Positions 6,525-8,628 of a stretch of DNA of 8,628 nucleotides are shown piece by piece. Below the pieces are notes generated by a model. That model did no database searches. It had not been told where the DNA came from and worked only from the letters and a program-made list of their open reading frames with translations. The stretch comes from Pseudomonadota bacterium. GTDB taxonomy: Bacteria > Pseudomonadota > Alphaproteobacteria > Rhodospirillales > Magnetospirillaceae. The stretch spans positions 1-8,628 of the forward strand of contig JAEZFE010000103.1 of NCBI GenBank assembly GCA_023437865.1. The letters are read 5' to 3'. The position numbers and the translations under genes were made by a program. Numbering within the stretch: the first letter of the stretch is position 1; each line of letters opens with the position of its first letter.

Positions 6525-6629
6525 ATGACTCAGATCTTGCTGACGCCGTTTACGCAGAATGTCAGCGTCAAAAATTTTACAGCATTTGCAACCGATGGTG
6601 TTGTTTACGTGCTCATTGTCTACCGCTAA
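6525..6629 (+). CDS. Possible 34-residue small protein
   Basis: The frame reads MTQILLTPFTQNVSVKNFTA then FATDGVVYVLIVYR and TAA. AAGGG lies seven bases before the ATG at 6525; another in-frame ATG at 6522 is only four bases from it and is less likely. The C-terminal half is hydrophobic (GVVYVLIVY) but short for a membrane helix. The ORF starts directly after the TTGTA boxes and contains overlapping inverted repeats at 6539-6570. No family is recognised. It may be a genuine small protein, the stump of a larger lost gene, or coincidence; the ribosome binding site is the main evidence for it. Confidence 0.28.
   Translation: MTQILLTPFTQNVSVKNFTAFATDGVVYVLIVYR
6539..6570 (+). repeat. Two overlapping, mutually exclusive inverted repeats
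   Basis: GCTGAC (6539-6544) pairs with GTCAGC (6561-6566), and TGACGC (6541-6546) pairs with GCGTCA (6565-6570). The arms share bases, so an RNA could form either hairpin but not both. AAAATTTT follows, with no long U run, so a standard terminator is unlikely. It lies inside the 34-residue mini-ORF. Confidence 0.35.
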
Positions 6630-6736
6630 AATGGATTGAGGTGCCCCTTGCTCAAATGGACGCCTGTAAGCCGGGCCGGAACGAGTCCAGCATGGCGCTT
6701 CCGCTCAGACGGGATGCGCCCCAGAGGGAGAAATGA

Positions 6737-7450
6737 ATGCGCCATACGATCGTTATCGCAGATAATGACCGTGAAACAGCTCATGCCCTGGCGGACCTCC
6801 TGACCGAGGGGGCTTTCGATGCGATCTTCCTCGGCAGCGGGCTTGAGGCTAAAAGGGAAATCGCCCGGCAAAATCCCAGCTTGGTCGTGCTGGGAACCAA
6901 CTTCAGCGACATCCCGGGACTCGAACTGGCCCGCTGGATATTGTTGCGCCCGTCCCGCCCGGGCCTGATCCTGCTGAGCGCGCGGACGGACCCCATCGAC
7001 CGCACCATCGGCCTGGAAATGGGGGCCGACGATTATGTCACTAAGCCGTTTTTCGCCCGCGAGTTGTTGGCCCGCATGCACAGCGTCCTGCGTCGCCTGC
7101 AGCCGTCGATGTCCAGCGAGGACGTCCCTTTCCAGCCCAAGGCGGAAACCTTGTCCGCCTGGGGATATACCTTGAATTTGAACTCCCGCCAGGTATCGCT
7201 GCCGGAAGGCGGCGCCGTGACGCTGTCGTGGACCGAAGCCAAGGTCTTGTCCGCCCTGCTGGACCATCAGGGAATGCCGCTGACCCGCGATGCCCTATCG
7301 CGCAAGGCCCTGGGCCGGGCATGGACGCCCGACGAACGCGCTCTCGACCAGCACGTCGCTTCGCTGCGCCGCAAGCTCCATCCCCGCCCCTTGGCTAAAC
7401 CGCTGATCATTACGGTCCGCCACGTGGGGTATCTGATCGAGGCGGAGTGA
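6737..7450 (+). CDS. OmpR-family response regulator with a degenerate receiver
   Basis: This 237-residue protein has an N-terminal receiver (about 1-120) and a C-terminal OmpR-type winged helix (about 140-236). The second half shows LSWTEAKVLSALLDHQGMPL (163-182), DERALDQHVASLRRKL (199-214) and a final ITVRHVGYLI, the recognition-helix and wing pattern of the family. The receiver is abnormal. The phosphoacceptor position in PSLVVLGTNFSDIPGLEL is G53 instead of Asp, and the acidic pair reads D9-N10 instead of two acids. S81 and K103 (VTKPF) remain. It should not be phosphorylated normally and probably acts constitutively, through dimerisation or another signal. AGGGAG lies six bases before the ATG at 6737. 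No histidine kinase is adjacent in the window. A truncated secreted ORF follows two bases after the stop, probably in the same transcript. Confidence 0.9.
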   Translation: MRHTIVIADNDRETAHALADLLTEGAFDAIFLGSGLEAKREIARQNPSLVVLGTNFSDIPGLELARWILLRPSRPGLILLSARTDPIDRTIGLEMGADDYVTKPFFARELLARMHSVLRRLQPSMSSEDVPFQPKAETLSAWGYTLNLNSRQVSLPEGGAVTLSWTEAKVLSALLDHQGMPLTRDALSRKALGRAWTPDERALDQHVASLRRKLHPRPLAKPLIITVRHVGYLIEAE

Positions 7451-7452
7451 AC

Positions 7453-7575
7453 GTGCCTCTGAAACGTTGGTTAGGCCTACGGGCTTTGCTACTTGCCGCC
7501 AGTCCCGCCTTTTCCGCTCCGGTTCGACCGAAGAAGGCTTTGGTTCTCCACGATCGGCACACCGAAGCGTTTTAG
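7453..7575 (+). pseudogene. Truncated signal-peptide ORF, stump of a periplasmic or sensor protein
   Basis: A GTG at 7453, five bases after GGAG and two bases after the regulator's stop, opens a 40-codon frame. It has a clear signal peptide: KR at 4-5, the hydrophobic core WLGLRALLLAASPAF, then a possible AFSA-P cleavage site near residue 22. VRPKKALVLHDRHTEAF follows, then TAG. The mature start resembles the first strand of periplasmic binding domains of the (K)RVLVLHS type, as in some sensor kinases and substrate-binding proteins, but the match is short and from memory. Spacing suggests an operon with the regulator, so the lost gene could have been its input protein. Nothing clearly continuous is seen after the stop up to the insertion-sequence remnant. 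It could also be a very small secreted peptide. Confidence 0.5.
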
Positions 7576-7716
7576 CCGTGCCTCCCTCTTGGGTCGGCAG
7601 CGCGTTAATGGACGCATGGTGGAGGCGTCCCCATAACCTCATGAATATCACGAGAAAATTTCAATGCACCGTGCACACCATGCAGAAGGTGGTAGGCGCG
7701 GGAAAATGGCGCGATC
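7576..7716. other. Unassigned junction between the truncated ORF and IS remnant
   Basis: No gene is supported here. The stretch has a small palindrome, TGCAC-C-GTGCA at 7665-7675, and no recognised terminal repeat. The left end of the insertion sequence lies here or slightly to the right. A plus-strand open frame crosses it from 7467 to 7886, but it runs antisense into transposase sequence and has no ribosome binding site or family features. Confidence 0.5.
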
Positions 7717-8588
7717 TCAGGCGGTTGGACGGGCTGATGGATAGCGCGATCGGTGTAAAAACAGCCAAATCCGACCGAGCGAAAACAATGGTTTACCGGC
7801 AGATCGTGGACGCCCCATGCAGGTTTGGGCAATGGGGACAGGCTTGGAGCCCGAGAAGGGCGGAGAACCTGCCCCCATTGCCTTGAGTTTGGCGGCATGG
7901 ACCGCCGGGGTCTGGTAGCCCAGGGCCGAGTGCGGCCTGGCTGTGTTGTTATCGGCCATCCAGGCGGCGATGACGGCGCGGGCCCGGACCATGCTGGAAA
8001 ACGCCGTCTCGTGGAGAAGTTCGCCGCGCATGCGGCCTTGGAAGCTCTCGATGACACCGTTCTGCATGGGCCTGCCTGGCGCGACGTAGTGCCATTGCAG
8101 GCAGTGATCTTGCGCCCATTTCAGCTCGGTGCTATTGTTGGAAAGATCGTCTCCGGCTTGCCGCGGCGGGCCGCCAGCGCCGTCAGTTCGCGGACCACCC
8201 GTACGCGCGCGATCGAGGTGTCGGGCATCGAGGCCAGACATTCCCGCATCACGTCATCGACGATATTCAGCACGCGGAAGCGTCGCCCGTTGTCCAACTG
8301 ATCGTTGACGAAATCCAGCGACCAGCGGGCGTTGGGCTTGGCTTCCACCAGGATCGGCGCACGCGTGCCGATGGCCTTGCGGTGGGTGCCGCCGATTAGC
8401 CAAACCGGCGGCGCTCCTGGGCAAGCCTGCGCAGGCGGTCGCGCAAGGCGCTGTCGCCAGGTCGGATCAAGCGGGAGCGGATCATTGTCCGGTCCACCGA
8501 AATCACCGCGCAGGCCCGACGCTCGCTCATCTCGAAGGCACTCCGCAGATGGGGCGACAGCTTCCGGCTTAGCGGCGGGCCCTATCAT
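7717..8588 (-). pseudogene. IS3-family transposase OrfB, multiply disrupted
   Basis: Reading from ATG 8588, MIGPAAKPEAVA is OrfB-like. An extra C in the run at about 8551-8554 then shifts the frame, and the continuation HLRSAFEMSERRACAVISV through QERRRFG lies in another frame that ends at TAA (8396-8398). About 35-40 codons expected after RRFG are missing. Homology resumes at RKAIGTRAPILVE, and ARWSLDFV contains the first catalytic Asp (about 8313-8315). Near 8141-8147 a base is lost and the frame changes again. The expected SDNGTE motif reads SNNSTE, so the second catalytic Asp is Asn. About six codons after TEL (normally TSNAIL-like) are deleted at about 8121. KWAQDH through NGVIESF (with the catalytic Glu) to [10 protein letters not shown] then continues. 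Two frameshifts, two deletions and a D-to-N change make it a pseudogene. The stop at 7717 may lie outside the original gene. Confidence 0.85.
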
Positions 8589-8628
8589 TTTTTTCCCAGA
8601 AGATCGCGGAGCGCGGCCTCATTCAGCA
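8585..8628 (-). CDS. IS3-family OrfA, C-terminal 13 codons only
   Basis: The minus strand from the right edge reads LNEAALRDLLGKK and then TGA at 8587-8585. This matches the leucine-rich end of IS3 OrfA proteins, the DNA-binding partner that is fused to OrfB by frameshifting. Its TGA overlaps the OrfB ATG (ATGA), the standard IS3 arrangement. The helix-turn-helix part is outside the window, so its integrity is unknown. Confidence 0.75.
   Translation of the reverse strand, partial: LNEAALRDLLGKK
8588..8594 (-). promoter_or_regulatory. A7 slippery heptamer for programmed -1 frameshifting
   Basis: In the transposase sense strand GGA-AAA-AAA-TGA carries seven A residues in the A-AAA-AAA phase directly before the orfA stop. 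Slipping back one base moves the ribosome into the orfB frame (AAA-ATG-ATA). This is the classical IS3-family signal for making the OrfAB fusion, and it survives intact although the downstream orfB is broken. Confidence 0.75.

Larger units (their letters stand above)
6159..6736. other. Divergent intergenic region, AT-rich in the middle
   Basis: These 578 bases separate the minus-strand che operon from the plus-strand regulator. The part nearest the che operon has ordinary composition. Roughly 6330-6640 is much richer in A and T than the genes, with runs such as the stretch at 6491-6507. No large ORF with family features is visible on either strand. It holds a FliA-like promoter candidate, two mini-ORFs with good ribosome binding sites, TTGTA boxes at a regular period and two inverted-repeat structures, each listed separately. 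No convincing sigma-70 promoter or rho-independent terminator was found. Confidence 0.75.
7717..8628 (-). mobile_element. Decayed IS3-family insertion sequence (left part, runs off window)
   Basis: Minus-strand sequence encodes the end of orfA and a broken orfB with the rve/DDE integrase signature ([48 protein letters not shown]). This is the OrfAB organisation of IS3 elements, most like the group containing IS407, though the subgroup is tentative. The rest of orfA and the other terminus are beyond 8628. The left terminus is not certain. Recognisable transposase similarity ends near 7870, and a possible end beginning TGTAAAAACAGCC at 7754 fits the TG...CA rule but cannot be checked without the opposite end. 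Several lesions show that the element is no longer active by itself. Confidence 0.85.

Noticed and set aside
6642..6736. A 31-codon GTG-started frame ending exactly before the regulator ATG
   Set aside because: No ribosome binding site at a usable distance; the exact abutment of TGA and ATG may be chance.
7467..7886. A 139-codon plus-strand open frame at the IS boundary
   Set aside because: Its second part is antisense transposase, its first part overlaps the signal-peptide ORF, and it has no ribosome binding site or recognisable domain.
1..8628. CRISPR arrays, tRNA or rRNA genes
   Set aside because: No regularly spaced long repeats and no tRNA or rRNA sequence patterns were seen on either strand.

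Overview
The window is GC-rich DNA, apart from one AT-rich intergenic stretch. It looks chromosomal and alphaproteobacterial. The style of the CheA, CheY, CheR and receptor proteins suggests Rhodospirillales, possibly a Magnetospirillum relative. That placement is inference from remembered protein families; no search was run.

Positions 1-6158 hold a tightly packed chemotaxis operon on the minus strand. In transcription order it encodes a STAS-domain protein, CheY, CheA, CheW, a transmembrane chemoreceptor (MCP), a second CheW, and CheR, which runs off the left edge. Junctions are 1- and 4-base overlaps or gaps of 10-27 bases, so this is very probably one transcript with translational coupling. 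It forms a nearly complete signalling module. The MCP senses and is methylated by CheR, the two CheW proteins couple it to the CheA kinase, and CheA phosphorylates CheY. CheB and/or CheD would be expected beyond the left edge. Notable points are a CheA without a canonical P2 domain, an MCP ending in a flexible tail and an aromatic pentapeptide (EFERF) of the kind that tethers CheR, and a STAS protein lacking the usual phosphorylatable serine. A sigma-28-like promoter candidate lies about 50 bases before the STAS gene.

Positions 6159-6736 are a 578-base spacer containing no clear large gene. It is AT-rich in the middle and carries TTGTA boxes at an exact 22-base period, one of them half of a perfect palindrome. 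It also has two tiny plus-strand ORFs with good ribosome binding sites (one site lies inside a hairpin) and overlapping inverted repeats.

Positions 6737-7450 (plus strand) encode an OmpR-type response regulator whose receiver has lost the phosphoacceptor aspartate (Gly instead) and one of the two metal-binding acidic residues. It is probably a phosphorylation-independent DNA-binding regulator. Two bases after its stop, a signal-peptide ORF begins and stops after 40 codons. It looks like the N-terminal stump of a periplasmic binding or sensor protein.

Positions from about 7717 (left end uncertain) to 8628 are the minus-strand remnant of an IS3-family insertion sequence. The orfA/orfB junction with its A7 slippery heptamer is intact, but orfB has two frameshifts, two deletions and a lost catalytic aspartate. 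The right flank of the che locus is therefore an eroded accessory boundary. I see no wholly new system. The best candidates for something undescribed are the degenerate-receiver regulator with its truncated partner, and the TTGTA/hairpin-rich spacer with its two mini-ORFs.
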